A DNA stretch of 64,000 bases from Alviniconcha marisindica (taxonomy: Eukaryota; Mollusca; Gastropoda; Provannidae): contig JABMCL010001684.1 in assembly GCA_018857735.1 (NCBI GenBank), positions 105,001 to 169,000 on the forward strand. Reading direction: 5' to 3'. Below the pieces are notes generated by a model. The model had not been told where the DNA came from. It was given only the letters and a program-made list of their open reading frames with translations, and did no database searches. The translations under genes and the position numbers were made by a program. Positions 34,352 through 46,624 of the stretch are shown here, piece by piece; positions within the stretch are counted from its first letter, which is position 1; the number at the start of each line of letters is the position of its first letter.

Positions 34352-35729
34352 ATGCGGGTTAACACAGTCTGAGTACGTTCGTGTTGCCACGCTTTTTGCC
34401 TGGTGTTTTTCGAGTCAACTCTTCTGGTCAGAGAAGGGGACATGGAGAAAAATCCTGGTCCAACCGACTCCGTGGCTTCCAACGGAGCGGCTAACACCCG
34501 CAGCGACAGCAGTGGACACGACCGACATGACAACGGCAACGACACGAATCTCTCTGGAATCGCTGCCAGCATCAAGACCCTCATCAGGGCACAGAGGGAC
34601 ATGCAACAGACGATGAAGCAGAAATTCCGTTCTATAGAAATCGAACTGAACTACGAGTTGGAGCACAGTCTACAGACGGTTAACGACGACATCGCAGAGC
34701 TGAGTCACAACTTCAAAGACCTGTCACTGGAGAATGACAGACTCAGGAAGGAACTCCAAAAACAATGGTCTAGACAGGACTACATGGAAAATCAAAGCCG
34801 GCGACAAAACATTGTATTCCACAACATGCCAAAGAAACGACCAAATGAAACCTGGGATGACTGTGAAAGAGCAGTGCGTGAAGTGATTAAAGACAAACTG
34901 AAAATCGGTGCAGACATACAGATGGATCGTGCCCACTGTGTGGGGTCATTGATCATCATCAGGCTGCAAAATGGCAAAGACAAAGACTTGATTCTGAAAA
35001 ACGCACACAATCTCAAACAACAGGTCACCAACATTGGAATTTCTGAGGACTTTCGAGCCCGAAACTTTCGCGAAAAGGAAACGGCCTCCTCGGTATGTTA
35101 AGAAGCTACCAACAAGACAAAATCAAAGCATCCTTGGTCTTTGACAAGCTTCTGACACCTGATGGTGTGTTTACATTTGACACAGAAAGCGGACAGGTCA
35201 AGCAGATCAGCGGACCGAGGCCGGGCTACACACGTGTTGCCAACAGTAAACAACAGCACGTGGACAGCGCAACGCGAGCTGACAGTCAGCGCGACCCAAG
35301 CGACCGTGGCCTGCGGAAGAAGAGAGCAGCACGTGCAGTGAGCGGTGAGGAAAGTGTCTGGGAGTTAAACTGCTTGTCAGATGACCAGCTTCCTTCACTG
35401 CACCACCATTTCGACCCGGTTCCCCGAACAGGCCACCTGCACAACTTGAGACCACGAAGCAGAGACCGGGGGAGATACTTTCTCTGCCGGAAGAGAGGAT
35501 GGCACTAGCTGGGGACAGGATGCCAGACCTGCAGCCCGGGGCTTCGGAAGGGGGTCCAGTCCCACAAGCTCCAACTACAGAGGCGGGCCGCGCGGCACGC
35601 CAGGTACCAACCAGCGTGGCGGCAGGGGCAGAGGGCGAGGCAGTCCGCGGGACCGCCATGACACCACCTGACAGGGAGGCCAGACCCAACCGGCCGATGA
35701 TATCGCCGCGCAAAGAAACCATCGACTGA
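34352..35729 (+). pseudogene. LINE ORF1 with N-terminal 2A-like peptide, coiled coil and RNA-binding fold
   Basis: An ATG at 34352 is followed after six codons by TGA (34370). The frame then reopens and reads STLLVREGDMEKNPGP, with the 2A-like core DMEKNPGP at 34439-34462. Residues that follow are Ser/Asp-rich, then a coiled coil (IKTLIRAQRDMQQTMKQKFR to LENDRLRKELQKQ), then RRQNIVFHNMPKK and MDRAHCVG...IIIRLQNGKDKDLIL, an L1-ORF1-like RNA-binding fold. A shift near 35080 continues it as MLRSYQQDKIKASLVFDKLL (to 35508), and a further shift gives the Pro/Ala-rich tail ending at 35729. In working elements 2A makes the ribosome skip a peptide bond, releasing a short leader peptide. Confidence 0.75.
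34439..34462 (+). other. 2A-like ribosome-skipping motif (DMEKNPGP)
   Basis: Codons GAC ATG GAG AAA AAT CCT GGT CCA encode DMEKNPGP. The classic core is D(V/I)ExNPGP; here position 2 is Met. The upstream residues LLVREG resemble the usual Leu-rich lead-in. 2A-like motifs at ORF1 N-termini are known from APE-type LINEs of trypanosomes, sea urchins and molluscs. Confidence 0.8.
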
Positions 35730-36814
35730 TGACATGGAAGATCGGCGGGCTCACTGCCCTTCTGCAGGACGAAGGTTTTGTAAACTACGTTTTTAAGTTT
35801 GACATTGTGTGTCTGGTTGAGACAAAAATTTATAGACAAAGCAAATAACTTAAGTGATATTTTTCCATCCTTCGACATTTTTCTCGTACCAGCACACAAA
35901 CTTTCCCAGAATGTCAGGTGGTCTCGTCGTACTGATCAAAAAGACTGGCTCAGCACTGTAAGTTCATAGACACCCAGTTAGACAATATTTTAAGTGCTCG
36001 CTACTCAGCAGGACGTAATAATGTTGTTTACATATGCGCACCCACATAATTCAGTCTGGTACCGTTACGCATTGATCAGTAGACTGTGACCTTGTGAACC
36101 TGGACACATGCGTAACAAGTCTGATTCGGGAGTATGGAGGCAACTACTTCTTGATTTGTGGTGACTTAAATAGCGGGGTAGGGCAAGCAAATCCGTATGA
36201 GACAATTACTGTAAATGACCACTGACCGTGGTCAAACACGGATACATGTGATACAGAGTACATCAGAAAATCCGAGGACAAGGTGTCGAATCAATTTGGA
36301 GAAAAGCTTATGATTTTGGGCAAAAATTTTGAACTGGTTATTTTAAATGGTATGTGTAAAGGAGATGAAGATGGTAGATGTCCCAACAGGAAGCAGTATT
36401 TTTGCTTCTGATTTGCTAAAACAAAACGTGCATTTAACAGTGGGTGACCAGACCTTGTCTTACAATCTGCCGATGGAGTTATCCATCTCAAGCAATGCAT
36501 ACAATGCGAATGCAATGGGATGTGTGGAGCAAAAGTGAGTGACAAAAGTGGTTTGGGATGAAGAGAAAAAGGACATACTTATACAAGTATCACGGAGAGA
36601 GGATGCTGTTAACTTACTAACAGTAGCAACTGATTTGATAACATACGATCTCGAAGGAGCCGTTAAAAGATTTACAAGCTATTTGTCCCGCAATGCCCAG
36701 TGCATGAACAAAACATCTGTTGTAATGAATGAACCCTTCATCAGAGATCCTTCCTGGTTTGGCAGAAAGTGTCAGAACAAGAAAGAAAAAAGAAACAAGG
36801 AGAGCTTTAAATAA
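35729..36814 (+). pseudogene. ORF2 endonuclease and linker of the 2A-bearing LINE
   Basis: ATG 35729 begins MTWKIGGLTALLQDEGFVNY with FDIVCLVETK, the N-terminal block of an APE endonuclease with its catalytic Glu in ET. A stop follows near 35845. Other frames continue with FLVPAHKLSQ, SGGLVVLIKK and, at about 36140, YFLICGDLNSG (the GDxN motif). A linker region reads as 36347-36538 and 36539-36814 (WDEEKKDILIQVSR, then SWFGRKCQNKKEKRNK, a W-x-C/K block common just before the RT). At least five lesions are present. Confidence 0.65.
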
Positions 36815-36959
36815 GTACAGGAAATCAAAACTTCCAGAAGAGAGAATAGCATACTGCCAACAGAGGAAAAAATATAACAGCATGCAGAAATAGAAAAGAA
36901 ATAATTATAAACAAGAAAATAAAATACTTTAATTAATTCTTCAAGTTCCAAGGACAGCA

Positions 36960-37495
36960 GTAAATTTTGGGAAGTCGTGAGAAAGCTACTGAGGAAAACA
37001 CACCCAGCAGCTAACATTACCATCACACAATGGCATAATCACTTTGAGTCTCTCTTAAACATGAGCGGAATAATAGATCTGAAAATGAAGCAGGAATTGA
37101 TCGCCATGAGAACAGAAGACTATTGCGAAACTACGGATAGGCCCATTACAGAGGCAGAGATAGGTGAGGCTTTTAGACATTTGAAAAAGAATAAGGCAAG
37201 ACTGAATTCCTGGGGAAGTGCTGAAACACGTCGATGTTATACCATTTCTAAAACAGTATCTCAATGGTCTTTATTCGGGATATTTTCCAGAATTTTGGTC
37301 AAAGTCTATTATTGTCCCAATATACAAGAAATGGGATGCAGACTCGCCAAGCAATTACAGAGGGGTGGCTCTGCTTAGCGTAGTACAGTAAGCAAGATAT
37401 TTAACTATAATTTGAACAAGAGGCTTACAGGATGGATTAAAGATGGAAACAAAGTCTCAAAAGAACAAGCGGGATTCAGGGCCGGCTATTCAGAA
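36960..37495 (+). pseudogene. Reverse transcriptase of the 2A-bearing LINE, N-terminal part
   Basis: The frame starting at 36977 gives TITQWHNHFESLLNM and RPITEAEIGEAFRHLKKNKA, the entry to an RT domain. A shift near 37200 moves it to VIPFLKQYLNGLYSGYFPEF, SKSIIVPIYKK and SNYRGVALLS (RT motif 1/2), ending in EQAGFRAGYS where the 1.7-kb insertion begins. Confidence 0.7.
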
Positions 37496-38174
37496 TACAG
37501 AATCTTTATTGTCTATGAATAACAGAATTTAGCCTTACGACTGCGTAAAAGATACCGGTAAAATAACACACAGTATAATACATGAACATAAGTACACATA
37601 AAACAGAGAGTACTTTATCTTAGAGTCTGGAGCCCTCCGAAACACACATCCGAAACAGTCAACCCTACCAGTTACACGTTTCAACACATGCACCCACAGG
37701 TCAAGCATTTTCAACAAATAAGAAAAGTACAACTTAACAAATTCATCCCAAACAGACAAAATGCCTACACACGAACATCTCTATTCAGACCAGTACTATC
37801 ACATAAATAGCATAGCAAATCCTCACATTAAAAGATAGCAAACTAAAATCACAGGTATCATGCAAAACAGGAACTAATATACTGACACTTTTAATACTGA
37901 AATAACCCCTGTCTCTCCCTCTCCCCTTGCCTCAATCCTCCAGGCATAATAGCACCATCACAACAAACACAACATAGATTTCTAACACTACTGATTACAT
38001 AAAAACACTCAAAAAATTATCAGTTACAAACCCCAAGTATCATTCCAAATAAAACGCCATTTAAATACCCCCCCCCCCCCCCCCCCCATGCCATTTAAGT
38101 AAATACATTCTTCTCTTTCTCCTTTCCTCCTCAGGCACCCCCTCCCTCCAACAAAGAATATCACAACAAAGAGC

Positions 38175-38229
<55 letters not shown>

Positions 38230-39208
38230 TAATAACATAATAATTAACCCATAATAATGACACCTCACCAACATAGCATATTAATCAAAGCATGAGCAAA
38301 ATAAACATCAGTTTCAAAATGCTGTCAAATGAACTGATGAAGAGACATGTACATTCACACTCAGAGCAAAAGGTGATAAATACAATCACAGACCTGTATA
38401 ATGCAAAATGCAGATAGAATCATAGTCATACACTAGCCATTTTAATAAAATAAAAAGAAATAAAAAGAAATTATGCCCCCACCCCCACCCCCACCCCAAC
38501 AGTATATTATATATTGCAACAAAAGCAAAATAAACATCAATTTCAAATACCATCACATGAAAAGACAGGTACACTAACACTCACAGTAAAAGGTGACAAG
38601 ATAAGATCACAGATATAATGCAAATGCAAGTAAAACAGCCTCATAGAGTCAGTCATACGCTACCTCCAAACATAGTATGTTGAATATGACAGCAAGAGCG
38701 GAATAAACACCAATTCTAAATGCAATCATATGAGAAGACATGTACACTTCCACTCCCACTGACAATAAAACTAAAAGGTAATAGATAAAATCAGAGGTAA
38801 AATGCAAAAAGCAAATAAGACAGCCTCATACACTAGCCATTTTAATCATACAATAAATTAACCCCCCTCCTCTCCAAACATATATATCACAGCGCATGCA
38901 TAACACACTTCAATTCCAAGATGTCAGACATCTATAGTACAAGATACAAGATAAAACAGCCTAACACACTAGCCAGTTAATAAAATAAGCTGCCTCACTT
39001 CTCCCCTCCCCCTCCATACATAATAGATATCCACACAAATAAAAAGAATCATAATTACTTCAATTTAAACATTACGTGTAAAAATTAAAATTTAAAAAAA
39101 AGAAGTGAAAACAGAACAGTGGTAGAGCAGTAAGCTACATGAATCCTATCAGCAGTAGGTCTGTCCCAGTTCACAAGATCACTTTACCCTCATATCGATT
39201 ATTCAGAA
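37487..39208 (-). mobile_element. 1.7-kb noncoding insertion with 9-bp target-site duplication
   Basis: TATTCAGAA flanks the insert at 37487-37495 and 39200-39208; the insert is 37496-39199. Its left end reads, on the minus strand, ...CAATAAAGATTCTGTATT, so it looks like the 3' part of a LINE or SINE inserted in minus orientation. It carries a (CA)n run (38175-38226), a C tract (38071-38087) and four diverged tandem units of about 175-235 bp (38283-38990). No protein motif is visible. Removing it joins the two halves of the host RT. Confidence 0.8.
38283..38990. repeat. Four diverged tandem units inside the 1.7-kb insertion
   Basis: Each unit runs ...GCAAAATAAACAYCARTTTCAAAT..., CATGTACA...CACTC, AAAAGGTRA, ATCACAGA, AATGCAAA, CATACACTAGCCATTTTAAT. 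Units start near 38283, 38515, 38690 and 38885; the last is truncated. Confidence 0.75.
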
Positions 39209-40745
39209 AAGCATGGCATGAAGGAAAGGGAAAGTATTTGTTGCTTTTGTGGATTATCTTAAAGCCTTCGATACAGTAGATAGACACAGTCTGTGGCTAT
39301 TCCTACGTAGGAAAGGCCTCTCAAGGAAAATGTTAAACATACTGAAAAGCTTGTATGAAAATGTTTTATGTTGTGTAAGATATGGACATGATTATACAGA
39401 GTTCTTCGAGTCACCAGCCGGGATGAAGCAGGGCTGCTTACTCGGCCCAAAAACTGCATGTCCGTTTATCAACGAAATGGCTGATGAAATCAGGAAAGCA
39501 GGAAGACATGGTATTTTCTTGTCGAACCTAACTGAGGAAATATTTTCGCTGCTATTTGCTGACGATATAGCCCTGGTTTTCACAACAACAAAATACTCCA
39601 GTGGGACAGAAAAATCAACTAAACGTGCTGCACGCGCTTCCGCAAAGATAGGACTTAAAGTGAACTTGGACAAAACAGAAGTTATGGTCTTCAGAAAAGG
39701 GGGGCACCTTGCAGCGCACGAAAAATGGTTCATAAACGGCTAACGTCTAGAGGTTGTAAATTCATTCGTGTATCTGGGCTATACACATTGACCACTAAAC
39801 TCTCAGTCAGTGCTGCTCTTGAACCAATCATGGAAAGCAAAGAAAAAAGTAATGGACATTCTCAGAACCTTGTGGAAAATTAAATGTACAGATATTAGTA
39901 TTTTTCTCAGATTGTTTGACCAACAGGTCCAGCCAGCACTTACCTATGCGGCAGAAGTGTGGAGAGCAAAGAAAATCGAAGAAACTGAAAAAGTTCACAT
40001 GTATACATGCAAGAAAGCGTTATCTGTTAGTCAGAAAACATCAAATACAATGATTTATGGAGTGCTAGGTAGATACCCATTTTATATTAATGCGGTAATG
40101 AAGGCAGTTACATATTGGTTAAAACTTGTCGAACTACCAGACAACAGACTGTCAAAAGCTGCCTATGAAACTGCCAAAAGCCTAGACGACAAGGGAGTCA
40201 AAACATGGGCCAGCGACATAAGGACATGCCTATTGCAATACGGCTTTGGGATAGTATGGGTTTCACAACAAGTCGGAAACAAAACGGGTTTTTTACGAGA
40301 GCTAAAGCAACGCCTTATAGATTGTAATGCACAGGACTGTCACGACAAAATTTCAACAAAAGAAAGATTTGAAAATGACAGAGGCTTTCAACAAATATTA
40401 CAATTCGAGAGCTACCTTTCATATCTCACAGTCAAAAGATACCGGGACGCCATAGTTCGAATACGGTTAGGAGTAAATGAATTGACGTGCAATGAATATA
40501 GATATAACCCAAACGTTCGTCAACGACTATGTCCGGTTTGTGAGTCGGCGGAGGAGGATAAAATCCATTTCATTTTTGCCTGCCGAGCGTATGACGATAT
40601 CAGAAAAGACCGAAGAGACCCAACAGTGAATAGTTTAGCGGAATTATTGCAGCATGAAAATGTACTGAATCTGGCTAAGTTTATAGTAGAAGGATTAATG
40701 CGAAGACAGGACATAATAGCAAGTGAACTGCCATCAGAAAACTGA
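39209..40745 (+). pseudogene. Reverse transcriptase core and C-terminus of the 2A-bearing LINE
   Basis: The palm begins KVFVAFVDYLKAFDTVDRHS (motif A) and continues GMKQGCLLGP and the catalytic FADD at 39555-39566, then VNLDKTEVMVFRKGGHLA. A stop and shift occur near 39742-39810. The thumb and C-terminus form a 311-codon open frame (39810-40745): LTYAAEVWRAKKIEETEKVH, MIYGVLGRYPFYINAVMKAV, TWASDIRTCLLQYGFGIVWV and CPVCESAEEDKIHFIFACRA, a C-x2-C-H-C finger. The FADD box is intact, but the protein is not continuous. Confidence 0.8.
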
Positions 40746-41539
40746 AACAGTGGATTGATGGCACAGTGGGACGAGTTGTAAGTTGCATTGGTCCGTATTT
40801 TTGATCACTTAGAGGTGGTTGTTTTTATATGTGACACTGATTGAAATATCCTAACTTTGCTTCATCGGGTCATGGCCAGAGCGAGCGAGCGAGAGAGAGA
40901 GAGAGATGGATGATTTATTCACTTAGGCAATTGCCCCCCTCATGAAGGAGTGCAGGTGGATGACCTGCCATCTCACAGTACATACTATAACTATACCTAT
41001 TAGCGAAAAAAATAAAATAAAATAAATAACGACGATGGACTTGACTAGGTAATGACTGTGTGCTTGAATTATGACATTGAAAGGCTTTGTACAAATACAC
41101 TGACAGATTTCTTACAATATTTTCATTGGTGAATGCCAGCAGCAGGCTTAATCGAAAACGACTTCGAAACTTGTAGAATTTTAACGGGATAAATTGCGCT
41201 CTTAAGGTTCTTAGCACAGGGCAACATAGAACGAAATGTAATTAAGTTCCTTATGCTGCTCTACATAATGGACAAATCAGGTCTTTATCAGTATGTCTTT
41301 TGTATCGGTAATGATGTACAGAGAGAGAGAGAGACAAGACGATATTATTTGACTGTCAAGCCTCCGGCCCATTACAACAGGAGTGAACATTCAGGCAATT
41401 CGAATTTTCATGGATCCAATGACGGACTTGAACTCAGTTTTCTAGTGTTTAAAGCTTTAAAAACGAAGGTAGAGTCAGGACAATTTCTCTATGGTGGGCG
41501 CATTCGTGCTAGCTAATAATAACGAAAATTTTAACATGG

Positions 41540-41880
41540 ATATTGTCAAAGGTATTTTGATGGAATAAGTTCATCTCTCAAGGCTGTGTACTTTGGACAT
41601 ACTAATAAATAAATAAAATGTACTTCTGTTTCTGGCGTATTACAGAATGGACAATTTATATCCCTGTCGTGAGCAAAGGATCTATACTGTAGGTAATGAC
41701 ATTTTCATTTAAACATGGATATTGTCTATGGTATTTTGGTGGAATAAGTTCATCTGTCAAGGCTGTATACTTTGGACATACTAATAAAAACTATACTTCT
41801 GTTTCTGGCGTATTACGGAATGGACAGTTTATATCCCTGTCGTGAGCAAAGGATCTATACTGTAGGTAATGATATTTTAA
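41540..41880. repeat. Tandem duplication of about 170 bp within a LINE C-terminus
   Basis: ACATGGATATTGTC...GGAATAAGTTCATCT...CTTCTGTTTCTGGCGTATTAC...GTCGTGAGCAAAGGATC...GGTAATGA occurs twice in direct order, at about 41535-41702 and 41713-41870, with few differences. It doubles the zinc-finger-coding part of the minus-strand LINE. Confidence 0.85.
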
Positions 41881-42367
41881 TACAGACATTCCAATTCTGA
41901 ATCTGGTAAATACTCTCCGCACGCTTATGTTGTTAAGAGTACAAAGATACTGACTGAGTACTAATGACTGATTGAAATTAGAGTATACGTTATAAAAAAA
42001 ATCGTGTGAACCTAGAGCAGCATGCCAGTCTTGTTTAAATCAATCTATAAGTCTCAACTTAAACTCTTTAATGAACAAGTTTACCTTACCAACACCTTGC
42101 ATTTCCCAAACCACACCAAAGCCAGATTTGTACAAAACATTTCGAACTTTGCAAGCCCATGTAGTACAGTTCTGTCTTTGAAGATTCAGTAACATATTAT
42201 AAGTTTTTCTGGGGTACCTTCTGTCATCCATACACGTCAAGCGCAGCCAAAACTTTATATATCTGGCATACGTATTTACAAATAGGGGGTGACTGCCCGT
42301 TTCGCCGTATATTAAATGTCTAGGTGACTTTGAGTTGACACCCAAAAACCTTTTCAAAGCTGATAAA

Positions 42368-42531
42368 TTCAAGATTCAAGATTACTTTATTATCTCACCA
42401 GAGAAATTAAAACGTGGCTGAATATCAACCACATCACAGTACACAATAACACATATTTTATATTTTAAAACTCAAAGAACAGTTATTGAAAATACAAAAG
42501 TGACATAACAAACTAGTAATTTACGTAATTT

Positions 42532-42601
<70 letters not shown>

Positions 42602-43375
42602 CTCTGACATTTGAACGGATTTATCTGTTCAGAAATGCTATTGACTACAGATTCTCACTTTATCTCACTGTATTTGATTTAGGTACGCGAGATCGTCTAC
42701 CAGATGGAAGAAGCTCAGAATGTTTAGCAAGGACATGGCTGTTGTCGACTACAATCACCCTAGCCTTCCGCACCATACGTCGTTCATACAACTGACTTAA
42801 TTGTTCTTGTCTTTTACCTACAACCTAGCCACACACATTCACCACTTTATTCAGGACATTTTTGCTTTTCACATTTAAGCCTCCAAACCAGCACAGGAAC
42901 GAAAATATTAAAACTGATTCAATACAACTCCGTTAGAAAGTGCGTAAAACAGCAGCATTAAGAGATCTTAGCTTTTCAAGGCAAAATATTCTTGGCTGAC
43001 GTCTTTTGTGAATAAAGTCAGTGTTTTTGTTAAACTTGAGCTTGTTGTCTAAGACTGTTCCTAGATGTTTGTACTCAGTCACTTTTTCAAGTTCCACGCC
43101 ATCAGTAAAGAGATCTGGAATGCAATTGGAGCTTTTCTAAAATCAATCAGCATTTCCTTTGTTTTCTTTACATTCAAGTCACCAGTTGCTGAACCTTTCA
43201 ACTTAAGCAAAATAAATAGAATCAGAGTTGGAAAGATCTTCCATTGCAGAATCAGAGTATTTTATGATTGGTGATGTGTCAGTGCCTGTGCAGTCATTTG
43301 TATAGAGTGTAAAAAGAATAGGAGATAGGACAGTGCCTTGTGGAGAGCCGGTGGAAATAGAGCGGGAAGACTCAA
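42368..43375 (-). mobile_element. Rex1/Jockey-like LINE 3' part, copy B
   Basis: An inverted copy of the element at 9405-10130 but longer. The minus strand starts with STGSPQGTVLSPILFTLYTN (about 43320-43365, RT motif), then VKKTKEMLIDFRKAP, QVTEYKHLGTVLDNKLKFNK, RTF(stop)RSCIESVLIFSFLCWFGG and ELLPSGRRSRVPKSNT. A (CA)n run follows at 42533-42600, then the same 3' end, with TTCAAGATTCAAGATTACTTTATTAT at 42369 on the plus strand. A piece including the YxDD region is deleted. It sits inside the minus-strand LINE. Confidence 0.8.
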
Positions 43376-43659
43376 TACTTTCCTGGTTATCTGACAGTCC
43401 TCATACTTCGGAACCATAAGTCAAAATAAGCTGTATCTGACAGTAAAACATTTTAAAGGGACTGGCCCACGCAGATTTGGCTAAAAAACGATTTTTTTGC
43501 GCTTTATGTACGATTTGTCTGTAGCATTAATTTCTGCTTTGGCCCTTTTGAAATACGCCAGTTTAAGACTAGCTGTAGTGTTCTAAAAATTGAATGGGGA
43601 TCTCCCCACGAATATGTCACCTACAAATTATTTTTTTCAATGTTTTTTTTTTTATTTGG

Positions 43660-43662
<3 letters not shown>

Positions 43663-43721
<59 letters not shown>
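43663..43721. repeat. (GT)n microsatellite
   Basis: GT run inside the left arm of the 3.7-kb palindromic element. The equivalent position in the direct-repeat copy (near 45480) has no expansion. Confidence 0.95.
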
Positions 43722-43724
<3 letters not shown>

Positions 43725-46624
43725 TAATTTCTTTTTCCTAACTGGGGAACAGCAAACAATACACGAAAATAAATTTATATTGTTTGAAATTGCCAAGACG
43801 AACAATCAAATGATGTCCTAATAGTGTGGCCTGAGGCAAATTCGTCCACTCACTCGGCTGTGGGAACTTCGCCCATCAAAACACCCTCTAAACTGTACTC
43901 AACACTACGCATTGATCAACCCCTAGAAACGAACTTTTCCAATCAGGGAGGTCCGTTGTTTGTGGCTTATCTGCTAAGAGACTTTTCCAGACTGTGACAT
44001 CAGCTGCATAATGGATCAGTCCACAAACAAAACAACCAGTGAGAGCGATTTTACAAGTAGTGTATGGGGAAAACTGTGCTATTCTGGGAGCCGTGCTGTT
44101 CGCTTGGCCACAAACCATTGCGTGGGTTATACGCAAGACGGGCACACTGTTAGTTGATGTTCGTTTTGAAGTTCAGTAATTGAAAAGTCTGTCGAATTTA
44201 GTTTTCACACATTTATCAAAAGTTGATGAATCGATATACACCACTTATTTTCAGCATAAAGACATTCATAAAAAGTAAAAACTAAATTTTCAAAGTGGAC
44301 GAATTTCCCTGAACATAAAGTATGCTTGGGGGAAGTTCGCTCACACCACCTGGGGGAAATTCTCCCTTTTTGTTTACCGGTCGCTTTTTATACATCGGTA
44401 ACAGTAATGCTGACAGTTGAAAGGAATGGTGAAATGTTGATCTCAGCCGAAAGGGGGTCGGGGTAAACAATGAAATGAAAGAAATTTGTCAACTTTGTAG
44501 GACCAGTTAGGCCTTCGGAAATAAAGCACTTTGGTCGGGTTCGCACTGTTTGTACTGAGTTGACTCTAATTCCACGTTTATGCTGAAAAAGATTCATATT
44601 TAGTCTTTCTAAAAACACTAAACAGTTACTGGTTTTGGTTGTCATTCCTAGTTCCACTGAGATGTCAGGACGAAATTCCCCCACCCTGGTCGAAATTGAC
44701 CCGAAACATGTATGACATCTGAAAACGATAATTCTATTACATATTCATGAGATCACATGGATAGTCATGCTGTAAACTAGTCTGCGATTGGTCGAAGGTG
44801 TCTACAAACCAAAACCAGTTCGTGTTGGTTGAGTCAAGATGACAGAATCGTGTCTCGAAGCGTGCATATACATCATACGTGCCTGTTTGAACGAATTTCC
44901 TCCATGCCACCCTAAATAGCGTTCTTCCTTTCGAACCTTCTAAGATGGCAAAATCATTTTGACGTCATTACAATATTAATAATCTGACGTCAAGATTATA
45001 GAAATGAGAAAGAAGAGTTCAAGGAAGCAATGGCTCTAGAACTAGAAGTAGTTACTGATGGGAACAATGACAAATCAAAAGAATGGCTAGGAATATGTTG
45101 AACTGCCCTGTGAGGGATGATTAAAGGTTTTTGACTTATGTACACAAGAAGAGAACACGGGGCGGGGCATGTGTTTTGTTTTGTGTGCTGCCTTCATTTG
45201 TGTTAAAGGAACTCTCCTTCGGCGGCTAAACTTCTCGTGTGCTTAGAGGAGGTTAAACGAACATGACCAGCGTTAAAAAAAAATGTGATTGAACGTGCCG
45301 TTGATTTTATGACGATTTTAGAAGAGGACTTTCCCAGACAGTGTTACTAACACTGTTTTCACGAGCTCTTTTCCCACGTTCAGTATGACATCACTGATAG
45401 GATACCGGAACTTCTCAGTTTTGTGTACATGTCACGTATAAATTATTTTTGTCAATGTTTATTTTTTTTAATCTGGACAGTCTGTATGAAATAGTTTCAT
45501 TTTCCTAACGTTTTCATGGGGAACAGCATAAAATAAACTCGGAAATAAATTGATATTGTTTGAAATTGCCAAGACGAAAGTTTGAAATTTCCAAGACAAA
45601 CAATAAAATGATGTCTAGCGTTCTTTCGAACATTTAAGGGTGGCATGGTGGAAATTCGTCCAAACAGGTACGTTTGATTCACATGCACGCTTCTAGACAC
45701 GATTCTGTCACATTAGCTCAACCAACACAAGCTCGTTATGGTTTGTAGACACCTTCGACCAATCGCAGACTAGTATGCAACACAACTACCCGTGTGATTT
45801 CATGAATATGAAGGAAAACATTCTTTTTCAGTGGAATGAGTGAACAACTACTGATGATGTTGACCAAACTGATAGAACAGATCTAGGAAAATGTATTCAC
45901 CTATACGATAAAACACTAGGAAACAAGGAAACACAAGTGCTTTCAACAGAAAATTGTCTTCGTCAAGTGCAAGAAAATAAACAGATAATAATAAAAGAAG
46001 AAGGAAGCAAAATGACGACAGACAAGAAGAAGCTGATGTAAAAACAAATATTTCAAAAATGTTAAGAATGTATACGTAGATTTAAAACGACGTCATCAAA
46101 ACGACGAAAATTAGGAGGATTTTTAAGTTGCAGATCGTGGCAAACACTGAACATCAAAACAAACAAGATTTGCCAACAGTATGACGGTCCTTACTTTTCG
46201 TACAACCCGGACCATGGTTTTGTTGCCAAGCGAATAGCAAGGCTCCCAAAATAGGACAGGTTTTCCCAAACGCTACTTGTAACAATCACTCGTTTATTGC
46301 TTTGTTTGTGGACTGATCCATTATGAAGCTGATGTTACAGTTTGGAAAAGTTCAACTGAGGGGTTGATGCGTAGTATTGAGTGCAGTTCACAAGGGTGGC
46401 GGAAGTTCCCCCAACCGAGCGAGTGGACGAATTTCCCCCATGCCATCCTATGTGTTTCGATCAATGAAATGATGGCAAAATCATTTTGACGTCATTACGA
46501 TATCAATAATTTGACGCAAGATTATAGAAAGGTGATGAGATATTTTGTATAGTATTGTACAAAATATCTCTTACATTGTTGTAAGCATTTAAGTCATATC
46601 CATTTTTCTGAAATAACTCTGTAG

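Larger units (their letters stand above)
34340..40890 (+). mobile_element. LINE with a 2A-like motif in ORF1 (interrupted by a 1.7-kb insertion)
   Basis: A plus-strand non-LTR element. It has ORF1 with a 2A-like start, coiled coil and L1-ORF1-like C-terminal fold (34352-35729), an endonuclease (35729 to about 36390), a linker (36375-36814), and an RT split by the insertion at 37496-39199 (36960-37495 and 39200-40745). A C-terminal Cys/His finger (CPVCESAEEDKIHFIFAC) follows. The 3' end runs into a (GA)n tract near 40890. Both ends are approximate. It is related to, but clearly diverged from, the minus-strand LINE at 40905-47350. The clade is unassigned; RT style suggests the CR1/RTE side. Confidence 0.8.
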
